This document shows positions 33,324 to 44,912 of a DNA stretch of 64,000 nucleotides, in pieces. The notes under the pieces were generated by a model, which worked only from the letters and a program-made list of their open reading frames with translations, ran no database searches and was not told where the DNA came from. Every line of letters begins with the position of its first letter. Within the stretch, counting starts at the first letter, position 1. This DNA comes from Paulinella micropora (taxonomy: Eukaryota; Cercozoa; Imbricatea; Euglyphida): positions 66,782 to 130,781 of the forward strand of contig BJOX01000241.1 of NCBI GenBank assembly GCA_009731375.1, written 5' to 3'. A program made the translations under genes and the position numbers.

Positions 33324-34705
33324 CGATGGTGTGATGATGTGGTGCAAGGAGAGAGAGAGAGAGAGAGAGAGAAGAAGAAGAAGAAGAAGAAGAAGAAGAA
33401 GAAGAAGAAGAAGAAGAAGAAGAAGAAAAAGAAGAAATCAAGCAAGAAAGCAAGCAAGAAAGAAAGAAGCAGAGGAGGATGAAAAGAAGAAGAAGAAGAA
33501 GAAGAAGAAGAAGAAGAAGAAGAAGAAGAAGAAGAGAGAAAGAAAGAAAGAAAGAAAGACCATGGTGTGATGATGTGGTGTAAGGAGAGAGAGAGAGAGA
33601 AGAAGAAGAAGAAGAAGAAGAAGAAGAAGAAGAAGAAGAAGAAGAAGAAGAAGAAGAAGAAGAAGAAAAAAAAAAAAAAGGTTGCTAACCAGTCTTCATA
33701 TTCCGCTCCTGAAATGAATTCAAAGAATGCCTTCGCAGCCCAAATGCGAACCTTGCCGTCCTCACAAGGCGGTGGAAGGTCAGACTCGTTCTCCTCCTCC
33801 CCATCACCCTTCCTCTTCTTCTCTTTCGCCTTCTCTTCTTCCTTCTTCTCTTTGTCCTCTTTCTCCTTCTTCTCTTTCTCCTTCTTCTCCTTCTTCTCTT
33901 TCTCCTCTTTCTCCTTCTTCTCTTTCTCCTTCTTCTTTTTCTCCTCTTTCTCATTCGCCTCCTTCTCCTTCTTCTCTTTCTCCTTCTTCTCCTTCGCCTC
34001 CTTCTCCTTCTTCTCTTTCTCTTTCTCCTTCTTCTCTTTCTCCTTCTCTTTCTCCTCTTTCTCCTTCTTCTCTTTCTCCTTCTTCTCTTTCTCCTTCCCC
34101 TTCGTATTCTTCTCCTTCCCCTTCCCCTTCCCATTCTTCTCCTTCTCCTTCTGCTTCTTCGCCTTCGCCTCTTTCTCCTTCCTATTCTTCTCTTTCTCTT
34201 TGCCTTTCTCCTTCTCTTTCTTACCCTCTCCTTCCTTCTCTTTCTTACCCTCTCCTTCCTTCTCTTTCTTACCCTCTCCTTCCTTCTCTTTCTTACCCTC
34301 TCCTTCCTTCTCTTTCTTACCCTCTCCTTCCTTCTCATCATCTTTTCTCTTCCCCTCTTTTTTCTTCTTTCTCGCTGGTTCCTTTGGCTCCTCGAGTAAC
34401 AGAAATTTGGTTGGTCGCTTCGGTCTCTTGTACTGGGGTTGCTCCCCCGACCCGTCGTCCCAGGGTGTGGGCTTGACCTTGTCTATTATGCCTTGTTTGT
34501 TCCAAGTGTACACGTATCCGCGGAGCAATGCCTCCAGGTCCTTGTTCCCCAGGTTGTACTTACGACGAACGTTATCGGGGATGAACACATCGTCGTAGGG
34601 TACATAATCCTTGGACGAGTTGATGTTCAGGAAGAGTTTTCCCTGGTTGTTGACTCGGATGGAGTCCACCATCTTGGCAGTATACTTCTTATCAGTCTCG
34701 GACAT
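31521..34705 (-). CDS. Spliced gene with KE-rich repeats and GAA-satellite intron
   Basis: Exon 1, 34705-33690: MSETDKKYTAKMVDSIRVNN, then an unrecognised N-terminal domain, a long Lys/Glu low-complexity region with five 24-bp GEGKKEKE repeats (about 34220-34340), and CEDGKVRIWAAKAFFEFISG near its end. A TG|gttagc donor at 33690 joins a TTTCTAG acceptor at 32131. Exon 2 begins at 32130 (LLWKVTTDDNKSREGALVLN) and reaches the gap at 31991. Exon 3, 31804-31521, contains DTTGDGVTDQIQWQLLG. The intron between exons 1 and 2 is about 1.56 kb of GAA/TTC microsatellite. No family recognised. Confidence 0.5.
32160..33680. repeat. 1.5-kb GAA/AAAG microsatellite array
   Basis: Almost pure GAA with AAAG/GGAA patches and a recurring spacer (ATCAAGCAAGAAAGCAAGCA, then GCAGAGGAGGATGAA), plus two GATGGTGTGATGATGTGG islands (33322 and 33562). 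The higher-order recurrence shows segmental amplification. ORFs here are compositional artefacts. Confidence 0.92.
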
Positions 34706-35699
34706 AGTGCCCAGAGGTAGAAGTTGCAAACGAACAGAAGAAGACGAGCTTGGTCGAAGTTGAATGGGACCGGTTAGTTCAAAAAAGTATCTGTTAGACG
34801 AAATTTTTGAGGTCGGGTGGCCAGCCCGAAATTTTTTTCGAGGGTTGTGATGGCGTTCACAAAAGTTTTTGCAAGGTTTTTATTGAGAGGAAACCATACT
34901 GGCTCGCGAAAACAGCATTCCCGATCCTTCCAAGACCCAGATTCATCGGGAATGATGTTCTTTTTTTTTCAAATAGACTTTTGAAAAATCTTTGCAAGAA
35001 ATTTTGTGGAAACAGACCGACCTTTTTGCTGCAAATCCCCCCTACGACTTCTCAACTCATCTGATAGCTTCTGAAAATATATGCAAATGTATTTTAAAAC
35101 CATGAACACCAGTTTCCAAAAAGCTGACAACCCAACTCAATCTCTTTCCCAGCCTGCCAGCATGCCTTGCAACTGTCGGTTCATGCGCCCTGTTTTCAAA
35201 ATTTTGTGCAGAGTTTGCTTCAAACTAATCAATTGATAGATCGTGGAAATGTATATATTATCTTAGTCATGGCTTGGAAGGATCGGGAAACCCAAGCTCA
35301 CTATCGAATTTCATCTCTTTCCCCACATGCCAGCATTGCCTTGCAACTCTCATGTGGTTTTTTTTTCAAATATTTGTGCAGAGTTTGCTGCAAAGTAATG
35401 AAGTTATAGATCGAGGAAATGTATGTATTGTACTCATAGTTGCTTGGAATGGTCGGGAAAACTAAGCTCACGATCTGATATAATTTTTTCTTCACTTGTC
35501 AGCTTGCATTGTAACTGTCGGTTCACATACATACACACATACACATGCTGGCATGTGAGGAAAGAGATAATAACATTATTAGGTCGTGAGTTTTATTTTC
35601 CCGATCTTTTTAAGCAAGGATGATTATAATACACACGATTTCACGATCTGCCACTTGATTATTTTGAAGGAAACTGTGCACGAAATTTTGAAAAAGTAT
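34706..35699. repeat. Intergenic with degenerate 170-bp tandem repeats
   Basis: No gene. Between about 35146 and 35530, two diverged copies and part of a third share CTTGCAACTxTC, TTTGTGCAGAGTTTGCTxCAAA, ATAGATCGxGGAAATGTATxTATT and TGGAAxGGTCGGGAAA, period about 170. A related fragment may lie near 34860-35060. Confidence 0.7.
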
Positions 35700-35907
35700 C
35701 TGTATGTATGTACGTATGTATGTATGTATGCATGTATGTATGTATGTATGTATTTTATTTACTTACTTATTTATTTATTTATTTATTTGTTTGTTTGTTG
35801 ATTTATTTATTTATTTATTTATTTATTTGTTTATTTGTTTGTTTGTTTGTTTATGTATGTATGTATGTATGCATGTATGTATGTATGTACGTATGTATGT
35901 ATGTATT

Positions 35908-35942
<35 letters not shown>

Positions 35943-35955
35943 TTTGTTTATTTGT

Positions 35956-36034
<79 letters not shown>

Positions 36035-36152
36035 TTTGTTTATGTACGTATGTATGTATGTATATATGTATGCATGCATGCATGTATGTATGTATGTATG
36101 TATGTATTTTATTTACTTACTTATTTGTTTATTTATTTATTTGTTTGTTGAT

Positions 36153-36211
<59 letters not shown>

Positions 36212-36224
36212 TGTATTTATGTAT

Positions 36225-36275
<51 letters not shown>

Positions 36276-36425
36276 TGTGTTTATGTGTTTATGTATGTAT
36301 GTATGCATGTATGTATGTATGTATGTCTGTATGTATGTATGTATTTTATTTACCTACTTATTTGTTTATTTATTTATTTGCTTGTTGACTTATTTACTTA
36401 TTTGCTTATTTATTTACTTATTTAC

Positions 36426-36460
<35 letters not shown>

Positions 36461-36520
36461 CTTATTTATTTATTTGTTTATGTATTTATTTATTTATTTC
36501 TCTTCCTCCTCTTCCCCTTT
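35700..36520. repeat. TATG/TTTA tetranucleotide array
   Basis: About 800 bases of TATG and ATTT repeats in alternating blocks. It ends just before an AG acceptor at 36537-36538 and may therefore be an expanded intron of the next gene. Confidence 0.92.
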
Positions 36521-36540
36521 GTGTGTATGTATGGTTAGGC

Positions 36541-39500
36541 ATGCTGAGAGCTGCCAAGGCGCCCATTTATGTGGGCTATCGTAATGGAGGCTACGGCGTT
36601 TTCGCCGATCAAGACCTTCCTCATTCCTTTGCGCTGGGACTTCTTGAACCAGGCGGCCGTCCTTTGAGCATGAATGGCAATGCTGCATTTGCGCAGCATT
36701 TCACCATGAGAATTGGGGCATCGTTGCGGGCTGGAATGCACCCTATCAGCTTCGAATTCTTGAGCAAAGCAAGCAGAAACCCTATGCACCTCATCAACAG
36801 TGCATCGAAAGGGTTCAACTTGGAGGATGAGGACTGTCCCAGATCAAATGTCAAGGTTGTGAAACGTACACAGTTATATTGTATTACATGTATGTAGTAT
36901 ATATATGTATGTTAATAATGTCCATACACATATGCAATTATACAAATTCTCTCTCTCTCTCTCTCTCTGTTAGTGTGTGTTAGTGTGTGTTAGTTAATTA
37001 TAGTGTGCATGTATGTGTGTGTGTCAGATTAGCAAAGGGACTCCAATTGTGACTGTAAGTTCTGCCGTATCGAAGAACGATGAGATTTTGCTCAACTACG
37101 CTCCAAATCCGGATTCGGGTATCACCACGCGACCGAGAGATGCGTACCCTGCGTGGATGCAAGCAGCAGCAAAGCTGCAAGTGGATATTCCGGTGTGGAC
37201 CTTGGATACTGATGCAGGCCCTCTTTGCTTCATTGTCCCTGTGGAAAAGTATCCTCTTCCTCCCAAATCGATTTCGTTGCCTCATGAACAAAAACTTGCG
37301 CTTTTGGACAGCATCAGTGGTAGTAAAGGGATGCCGGTTCTATCGAAATCTTCATCCATGGCGCTGGAAAAGAAAATGAGGCTACTAGCCAGTGTGACCA
37401 TGGCGACACTACTAGCTCTTCGCTTCAACGTGCGGGATCTGATGTAACTGTTATGTTACAAAGATCAAGCTCAAGCTCCAAGGTATAAAACTTTCTTATC
37501 GCTTCATGTACGCGATTACTATGACGCTGTCTGTCAGGGCGTGGTGGACCCTCAGCGCCTCCTGCAAGGCATCAGCGCCAGCAGTGGTCCTGCAAAGGGC
37601 GTGGCTGGCGGTCAGCTTTCTTCTTTCCAACGAGGTAAATACGGAAGCACGCTTCAGCTTGGAGATGGCCAGGAAGCTGTCGAAAAGGTATGAATTTAAC
37701 CTTAACGCTTTCTATCGCTAACATTACTTAAGTTTTTTCTGGGCTTTCCTTTGTTTTCCGGCTTGGTTTTAATTGTGGTCCATGTAACACTGTCAGCTCC
37801 TGCGATGCATCAGCGCCAGTAGTGGTCCCGCAAAGGAAGTGGCCGGTGGTAATCTTGCTCTTGTCCAAGCAGGTCAGTACAGCGATACACTTAAGTTTGG
37901 AGATTGCCAGCTAGCTATCGAGCAACCTGTTACTGTTGCAGGCAGCAGCTCGAGACTGTATGCTCCCACTGGTTCTCTGGTACGTATATTTACTTTGAGG
38001 AAGTTTTTCGGCTTATGATGATTTGTTGCTTTTGTAGGACGTAGCAGGAGTTGCTTCAGGTGGTGAATCCGACGATGATCATGACATCGAGCTCCCTAGG
38101 CTTGTAGACAAGTACGCCGAAGAAGAATCTGCTGCACGGTACGATATAAAGGAACTTATGGATTCCAATCAGCCGTTGTACAAGACCCTGGGATTGCAGC
38201 CACCCCCCGTCAACCGAGCACGCAAGGATCCTACGCGCCCCTACAAAATGAAGGCCCGCGCAAAAGGGAACTTGAAGCTACAGAGACCGCAAGCGCTCGA
38301 GAAACTTTTAGGGATGACCTTTCCTGAGCTTGAGCATCTAGCCAAGTCAGTTTGCTGCAAAAAGTGGAAGTGTCATTCATTCATTGATGCACGTGATATG
38401 CTCACAGCGCGACAGAAGACAGCGTCAGTTTCTCTCAGTGAGCTTTACACTTGGGTCGTGGGCCAGCTCGAATCTTTTCAAGCCAGAGATGGACAGTTCC
38501 AGTACTTGTATAAGACTGAACAGGTCTGCAGAGAGGCTTGGCAGCGGATTCACGGCATCGGAAACAATGTCCTGAAGCGAGCACACAAGCTCCTCGCCAA
38601 CGACATGAAGGTCTGGGCTAAACAGTCATCTTCAGTTCCCGAAACCGAGGACATGGTCGCAGTTTTGCTCTGCGAGAAGTTCACAGAGAGCTATCCAGAG
38701 ATATGCAGCGACGGCATTTGGAGGCTCCAAGAAATGGCCGAGGACGCAGCAGTGCAGGAGTACGTTCGCAACAATTGGAAGGACATGTGTCTGCGGTGGG
38801 GCGGCTCTGGACGACTTAACCCCGACGTTCCTCCGACAAATGATACGATCAACAAGGTGTGGGCGCCTGATTATCGTCATGTCAAGTTAGCGCAAGAAGG
38901 GAGCACCAGTGGATTATCATGCTACAATCATGGCTGCCGACATGAAGCTGCCTGTAAAGATCCCATCCTGCCGCCGCGCTGCAAAAGATTTCAAGGGTAA
39001 GATGGTCTTCCGACTTTGCGTTGGCGTGAACACCTGTTACACGACGGACACCCACTTCATTCTCACATACCTTGAAGGCGCCATCGAGCACTGTGCGAAC
39101 AGTAATATTACCATGCTTGCTGCTCTTTTGCATTGGGAGCTTTGGGATCCTCGTACCATGCCAGCCTGGAAATTGTTTCTGGAGTGGGACGGCGGTGGTG
39201 ACAACACCGCGTGGTCGATGCTCGCCTTCCTTCATCATGTTGTGGACAAGCGCCTTCGTGGTGAAGTTCAGTCCCATCGCAAGCCTCCTGGTCATGGTCA
39301 CGATGGAGACGATCAAGACTTCAGAGTAATGGACATCGGATGGAAGAGCTCCTTCTTTATCACTAACATCGCTCAGGCTTTGCTGAAGCTCATCGTTGCG
39401 TTCAAGCAGAAGAGATCGCGATACGTGCTGGTCGTTCTGGCGTGCAACTACGATTGGTTGACCCTTTTCAGCCCATGCATGAACAAGGCATTCAAGCATT

Positions 39501-40981
39501 ACAACAAGCCCTTAGCCTTTCGCATCACGAAGAAGGAGCCTGAAGCATTGCCAACCGCAGAGTTCAAGACATGGGGAGACGCTCAGGCTGAATGGCACGG
39601 AGAGAAGGACGATCCCCAAGGAGCTCCGCTTCGATTGTTTATCAAGCGACCCGGTATTGCTCTGTTCCATCCTCTTGAGTCACCCCACCCCAGTCCGCTA
39701 GTATCATTTTGTTTTCTATTTCCATTCTCTGCTCTGACTCAGACTCATATTATGATTTATTTATTGCAGCTGCTGACCTGCCTCCTAAGCTTCCTGTCGG
39801 TTACTTCGTCAACCCACGCTTGAAGAAAGATATTCGTTCTTTGGCGAAGCACCTTGGGCCGGATGAGCGCGCACACGTGGAGGAGATGCTGGCAGGGAGA
39901 AACTTGACTAGGACCGAAATCGACGGCAAGTACTTCGACGGCGGCTTGGCAGGACGTCCAGCTCACATGTCATGTGTGGATGGAAAAGGAAAGGAGTGGA
40001 GAGCCGAATTTTGGCTCATTGATGAGCTGCCCTTAAACTGGATGGAGTTGCCTCCCGATCGCAAGGCAAAAATGGACGCTCTCACACAATTAACGTCTGA
40101 AGAACTTCGTGTCTTGCCCCGCACCTATTTCGTCAACGAGGGAGCTCCTCCAGCTCACCCGCGGTGGCGCGGTGCAAGGGAGCTCACAACGGAAGAGAAG
40201 CTGGAGCAGGACTTGGCGTTTGGACATGTTTCAGAGCCTTGGCGAAAAGTTTCACTCCTGCTGAGATCGTCCGAAGGCAAGGAAGCGTTTGCATCGAGCG
40301 CAATGGTAGTCAAGGATCTCAAGCACTGGCTACGGATGCACGGTGTTCCAACACAAGACAGCAAGCGCAAACCGTTCAAGAAGGCGCAGCTGGTTGAATC
40401 AGCATGGAGCCATTTCCAAAGCTGCGACTGTGGGTTGGAGGAGGATGAGGAGGATCCAGCTGCCGCAGCACCCCCTGAGCAGGCAGCCTCTGACTCATGA
40501 CTCAGAAGCACTCCCTGAGCAGGCAGCCTCTGACTCAGAGCAAGAAAACAACGGTATTTGTTGCAGTGTCTTTGAGACGTTTAGTCAATATGTGTCTCAC
40601 TGCAATATAATTATGTTTACTGTAGGCGAGCACAACGACTCAGACGCAACCATCAGTGACGCAACTGACAACGTGCGTGGTCGCGTACGCGGAGGCAACC
40701 GTCAGCGCGGACGTCGCCGCGCACGTCGGGCAGCTGGTGGAAGTGGACGTGGACGTGGACGCAAGCGAGTTCGAAATTCAGCTGATTCAAAGCATGCTCA
40801 GCAATCCAAGCGCAGGGGCGGTCGAGTTCAAGGGACCTCCAACCAGCCAGGCCCTGATCCGTGGGTCTGCTCCTGTTGTACGTTCAACAACAAGGAAGGA
40901 GGAGACATGTGTGAGCTTTGTGAGTGGCCTGTTATGGACACCTCGAGCTCTGATGACGACGAGCCGCTGCTCTCCTCGTAA
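36541..40981 (+). CDS. Multi-exon SET-like/transposase-like protein with RanBP2 finger
   Basis: Exons from GT-AG signals: 36541-36855, 37028-37482, 37538-37687, 37797-37979, 38038-39692, 39770-40553 and 40626-40981. Exons 1-2 resemble a SET fold (YGVFADQDLP near the start, SKNDEILLNYAPN later). Exons 3 and 4 encode related repeats (ISASSGPAK twice), an exon duplication. Exon 5 has a long core including WDGGGDNTAWSMLAFLHHVV and NYDWLTLF, similar from memory to DUF7869-type transposon proteins. The end has an Arg/Gly-rich segment and WVCSCCTFNN...CELCEW, a RanBP2 zinc finger. Frame breaks: near 37390, near 38905 and a 7-bp duplication (TGACTCA) near 40493, so this may be a dead copy. A further 5' exon may lie upstream of the microsatellite. 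Confidence 0.55.
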
Positions 40982-41050
40982 GTGAGGCGATGAGCTCATT
41001 ACAACCAGTGCACCCAAGGTAAGTGATTTTCCTTGATCCTCATGTGGGTT

Positions 41051-41609
41051 NNNNNNNNNNNNNNNNNNNNNNNNNNNNNNNNNNNNNNNNNNNNNNNNNN
41101 NNNNNNNNNNNNNNNNNNNNNNNNNNNNNNNNNNNNNNNNNNNNNNNNNNNNNNNNNNNNNNNNNNNNNNNNNNNNNNNNNNNNNNNNNNNNNNNNNNNN
41201 NNNNNNNNNNNNNNNNNNNNNNNNNNNNNNNNNNNNNNNNNNNNNNNNNNNNNNNNNNNNNNNNNNNNNNNNNNNNNNNNNNNNNNNNNNNNNNNNNNNN
41301 NNNNNNNNNNNNNNNNNNNNNNNNNNNNNNNNNNNNNNNNNNNNNNNNNNNNNNNNNNNNNNNNNNNNNNNNNNNNNNNNNNNNNNNNNNNNNNNNNNNN
41401 NNNNNNNNNNNNNNNNNNNNNNNNNNNNNNNNNNNNNNNNNNNNNNNNNNNNNNNNNNNNNNNNNNNNNNNNNNNNNNNNNNNNNNNNNNNNNNNNNNNN
41501 NNNNNNNNNNNNNNNNNNNNNNNNNNNNNNNNNNNNNNNNNNNNNNNNNNNNNNNNNNNNNNNNNNNNNNNNNNNNNNNNNNNNNNNNNNNNNNNNNNNN
41601 NNNNNNNNN
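41051..41609. other. Assembly gap
   Basis: 559 undetermined bases followed by a poly-C run, at the inner edge of the right long inverted repeat. Confidence 0.99.
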
Positions 41610-42023
41610 CCCCCCCCCCCCCCCTCCCGAACGCTGTCCCCTCACTGCTGCCACGCCCAAGTCAAATTTTTCAAGTCAAAACATATTGTAATAACGCAAA
41701 ACATTAAAGAATAATCAAAGCTAACTTTCCTGACAAGCTGAGCATGTTGCCCGCTTATTTCTCTATTAAAATCGTCGTAGCCGACATAGTAAACAGTTGG
41801 AAAATTCAGCTACTACATACTGTCAGGCCGGCTCCTGCCAATCTCTGAAGGTGAAGTCCAAATGCTTTCCCATTAATAAAAATATGTTTTAATATCACTT
41901 TAATATGTTCTACAAGCGAGGAAACGTTTTCCCATCATTTCTGAAGTGTTTAGAAAAATACAATATTTGTCATTGAAAATTTCGAAAAAAGCAACCCCCC
42001 CTAGTTGGCCGAATGGTTTGTTA
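41610..42023 (-). repeat. Right long inverted repeat of 12.5-kb segment
   Basis: Inverse copy of 29479-29889, ending GGTTTGTTA at 42023. Element 2 sequence starts immediately after. Confidence 0.88.
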
Positions 42024-42054
42024 TTTTACCCCTTGCAATATATAAAAGTGATAT

Positions 42055-42505
42055 ATGTCTAATAATTTTGATAATCTTGATAATTTTTCTGATAATTCTG
42101 ATAATGAGAGTATAAGACGAGACAGTAATGACTGGATAGAATATTATATGGATAAACAAGAAAGCATAGTAAATAGACATAAAATAACAGTAAGTAATCA
42201 AATTGAATTGATAAATGAAAAAATAAAAGAGTTAACAAAAAAGAAAGGAGAACTTGAAGAAAGAGAGGATGCGATAGATGAAGGATTAGCAGAGATAGAA
42301 GAAGAGAAGAACAGAAAGAAAAATAATGATAAAATGAAAAGAAAGAGAAAGAGAGAAGAAGAAAGAAGAAAGAAAGAGGAGAGATTGTTAGATAGCTGGT
42401 TGCTAGCTAGGAAGCAACCATTGAGTGAGAGAGATGAAACATATGCTAGGAAGTTGATAAGTGATGGTGATAGCTTTGATGATGTGCTTGATAAATATAA
42501 TAAAT
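42055..42505 (+). CDS. Asp/Asn-start coiled-coil protein, runs into gap
   Basis: About 150 residues from the ATG at 42055 (MSNNFDNLDNFSDNSDNE), then a Lys/Glu coiled coil and a C-terminal segment (DETYARKLISDGDSFDDVLDKY). The 3' end is hidden by the gap at 42506-42515. Same architecture and end-of-element position as the gene at 6428, including a final G-x-SF/TF motif. An ATATATAAAAG promoter-like box precedes the ATG by about 17 bases. Confidence 0.65.
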
Positions 42506-42643
42506 NNNNNNNNNNGTAATGAATACAGAAATAGGGTTGAGGGGTAAAAATAGCTGACTATATAAAGTCCTGGGCACGACTCTAAACTACCCCTACATAT
42601 ACATACATAGTTTGTCCCTGTGTATGTATGTGTAGGTTGGGCA

Positions 42644-43227
42644 ATGCCTCCGAAGAAGAAGAAAGCCGACGAACCAGATGTTCAGGTTTGTCTTTTATGT
42701 TTAATGTGTTGAAAAAATATTTTTTGTTTGAATTAGGAATTAGCAGATCATGTAGCTGTGATGAATGTTGCTCCTGCTCCTGTCGCGGTTGCTCCTGCTC
42801 CTGTTGCGGATGCTCCTGCTCCTGTGGCTGGTGCTCCTGCTCCTGTTGCGGATGCTCCTGCTCCTGTGGCGGTTGCTCGTGCTAATATTCCACCTGAACT
42901 TGGAGGAGTCAGAGGAGAAGATGAAAAAAAAAAGAAAGAAAAGGGGGAAGAAAAAAAGGAACGCATAATGAAGTAAGGCAATATGGAAATTACTTTATTA
43001 AGGTAACTGTTGCAACAGGTACTGCAACAGTTTCACAAAACCATACTGCTGATTCAATTCAGGTTTCATTGTGGGGATTCAAATCCCAACCAAAAGTTGT
43101 TGAGCTTTTTGTTGTCAAGTTCAAGGATGACGCATTTATACTGTGCAGAAAGTGGGACAACATTGGGCTACTCGCAAAACATTTCAATCAAGCAATCAAG
43201 ACTGTTTATTCTGCTGAATTCATTTAA
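42644..43227 (+). CDS. Spliced Ala/Pro-repeat protein beside integrase
   Basis: Exon 1, 42644-42685 (MPPKKKKADEPDVQ), ends at a GTTTGT donor; a 51-base intron ends TTGAATTAG at 42736; exon 2 follows in frame with ELADHVAVMNV. A repeat APAPVAVAPAPVADAPAPV comes next, then a Lys/Glu stretch, and after a 1-base shift in A-rich sequence near 42945 a C-terminal domain (VRQYGNYFIKVTVATGTATV, SLWGFKSQPKVVELFVVKF) that ends at 43227. The shift may be a homopolymer error. It faces the integrase, as the Ala/Pro gene of element 1 does. A spliceosomal intron in such an element is notable. Function unknown. Confidence 0.6.
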
Positions 43228-43292
43228 AAATACAAACTTTTTTAATTTTTCTAACTTTACTTAACTTAGCTTCCGGTTGTATTATTAATAAC

Positions 43293-44288
43293 TTACAAAT
43301 CTAATATTTCTTTTTTCTTTCTCAATCTTTGACTTGACTTTATGTTTTCCGGTTTAATATCCAATGACTTTAATAAGTGGTCTGTCTTCTTTTCTTTAGT
43401 TGCTTCCTTGACTTTATCAGCTAGTTGAGGTTTAACTTCGTCCAGTTGTTCTTTCATTTCGGACTTCAATAATTGTTGAGGGCTAACTAGTTTATTTTCA
43501 CCGAGTATTAACTTAAAACCTTTCCGGCCTTTTACTGTATATACTTTTTTTGAAAACTGAACATCACCTTTACTAAAAACGGTTCGTTCTAGTTCTTTTC
43601 TTACGGTTAAACCCTTAGGAAATTTATTAATAAGACCAGCTCTATATATTTCCTGATCATTTTTCTTTTTACCCTCATAGATTTCCATAGGTGTAGCTTT
43701 TATTGTATTATGATATGTATTATTATAATTTTCAACAATTTCATTAATGTAAGGAACCCAAATAAAATTATCATTAACTTCCCACATAAAATTTAAATCG
43801 TTCCTTATTGTTCTAATAAATCTATCTACTATACCCATAGTTCGGTGGTCCCCAACTTCCTTCGTTGTATGTTGAATTCCGTTGTCTTTAAAGTATTCAG
43901 CGACTTGTCCTTTATATTCACTGCCGTTGTCGGACGTAATTCTTTTAGGTTTTGGCATTTTCTTTAATCCTTCTAATACTTCACTGGTTGTTTTATTTTT
44001 GATCGGTTCAATCCAACCACGACGAGAATAAACATCAACCATTACTAAACCAAAATTGTAGTTTTTGTTTCCTTTCTTAGTAGCTATTTTAGACATATCC
44101 ATAAGGTCAATAAACACTTGGCTTAATGGTTCAGGCTCAGGGGCTAGTATAGTGTTCCATTTTTTAGGGTTCTATGATTGATGATGTATTTCAGAACCCT
44201 CTTCAATTTTCTGTTTTTCAAGTTCTTCTTCATTTTTACCTGGAGTTTCTTCCAGTTGTGAGTTAGCGGTTGTATGCTTATGGTCCAT
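43293..44288 (-). pseudogene. Retroviral-type (rve) integrase of element 2
   Basis: Catalytic core with FIDLMDMSK, TSDNGSEYKG and GIVDRFIRTIR; as in element 1, Asp stands at the third catalytic position, 35 residues after the second Asp. C-terminal SH3-like part FSKKVYTVKGRKGFKLILGE and basic tail SSQRLRKKKEILDL. The ATG at 44288 (MDHKHTTA) matches element 1, but codon 39 is TAG (44174-44172). The downstream frame from the ATG at 44117 is open for 274 codons and would lack only the N-terminal extension plus a few core-proximal residues. Function is probably lost or reduced unless the stop is a sequence error. Confidence 0.88.
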
Positions 44289-44389
44289 TGCTATATGCTA
44301 CTAAAATAGAAAGGTAGTTTATCACAATATATAAAAGAGTAAATAATAAGTTGTGCATAAAGTTATATATTAAAACTTTTTCAAAACTT

Positions 44390-44912
44390 TCAAAACTTTA
44401 AAAATATCTTTGAAACATCATTGTTTTCTTTTTTTGACTTCTCTGGTTGTCCAGCATAAACATTGACATTAACACGGCCAGTCTTCTTCCCTCCTTTCTT
44501 AGGCTTGGGCTCTTCTTCTTCCTCACTCTCGCTTTCGCTGTCCTCGCTATCTTCTAATTCGGGCAGTTTCTTTTTTACCACTTTCTTTGCCTTCTTCTGC
44601 TTAGTCTTTAATTTCATACCCGCAACCCGTCGGGCGACAATATCAACAAAGTCGTGTTCAACCTCTTCATCGCTTTCACTGCTTTCCTCAATCGGCTCGC
44701 CATCTCTGCCATCAATCATATCCTTAGCTAACTACTTCTTAGTAATGTGGTCCATCTTTTCATCCTCTGTCATTTCTTTCACAATTTTTATCCTCTTCCT
44801 CAGCTAGTAGTTCCTTAGCCCTCTCAATCTTTCTTTGCCTCGCATACTGTTTCTTCATTACAGTCGCTTTTTCAAGGTTCTTTATGGCAATGTCTCTATT
44901 ACCTCTCGGCAT
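44390..44912 (-). pseudogene. Acidic/basic low-complexity conserved protein
   Basis: Homologue of 10913-11424. The ATG at 44912 (MPRGNRDIAIKNLEKATVMK) starts a frame that is shifted by one base near 44790 and has a TAG (CAG in element 1) at 44732-44734. The rest (DFVDIVARRVAGMKLKTKQK, acidic Ser/Glu cluster, VNVNVY, DVSKIFLKF) is open to 44390. Different lesions from those in element 1, so both decayed independently. Confidence 0.65.

Larger units (their letters stand above)
29479..42023. mobile_element. 12.5-kb segment bounded by 400-bp inverted repeats
   Basis: 29479-29889 and 41610-42023 are near-identical in inverted orientation, both with TAACAAACC at the outer end and poly-G next to an assembly gap at the inner end. 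Between them are spliced genes on both strands, one with transposase-like features. This is the layout of a large DNA transposon, but no target-site duplication is visible and the poly-G gaps leave room for assembly error. Confidence 0.5.

Noticed and set aside
32022-33600. Many long ORFs rich in Lys/Glu/Arg on plus and Phe/Ser/Leu on minus
   Set aside because: They read through GAA/TTC microsatellite in all frames; no start context, no domain, and splice signals suggest intron.
34801-34845. TTTTTGAGGTCGGGTGGCCAGCCCGAAA resembling repeat family B
   Set aside because: Only the GAGGTCG word is shared; the palindrome here is different, so not counted as a copy.
35586-36540. Long ORFs of MYVC and IYLF repeats
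   Set aside because: Products of TATG and TTTA tetranucleotide repeats with no stop codons in some frames; not protein-like.
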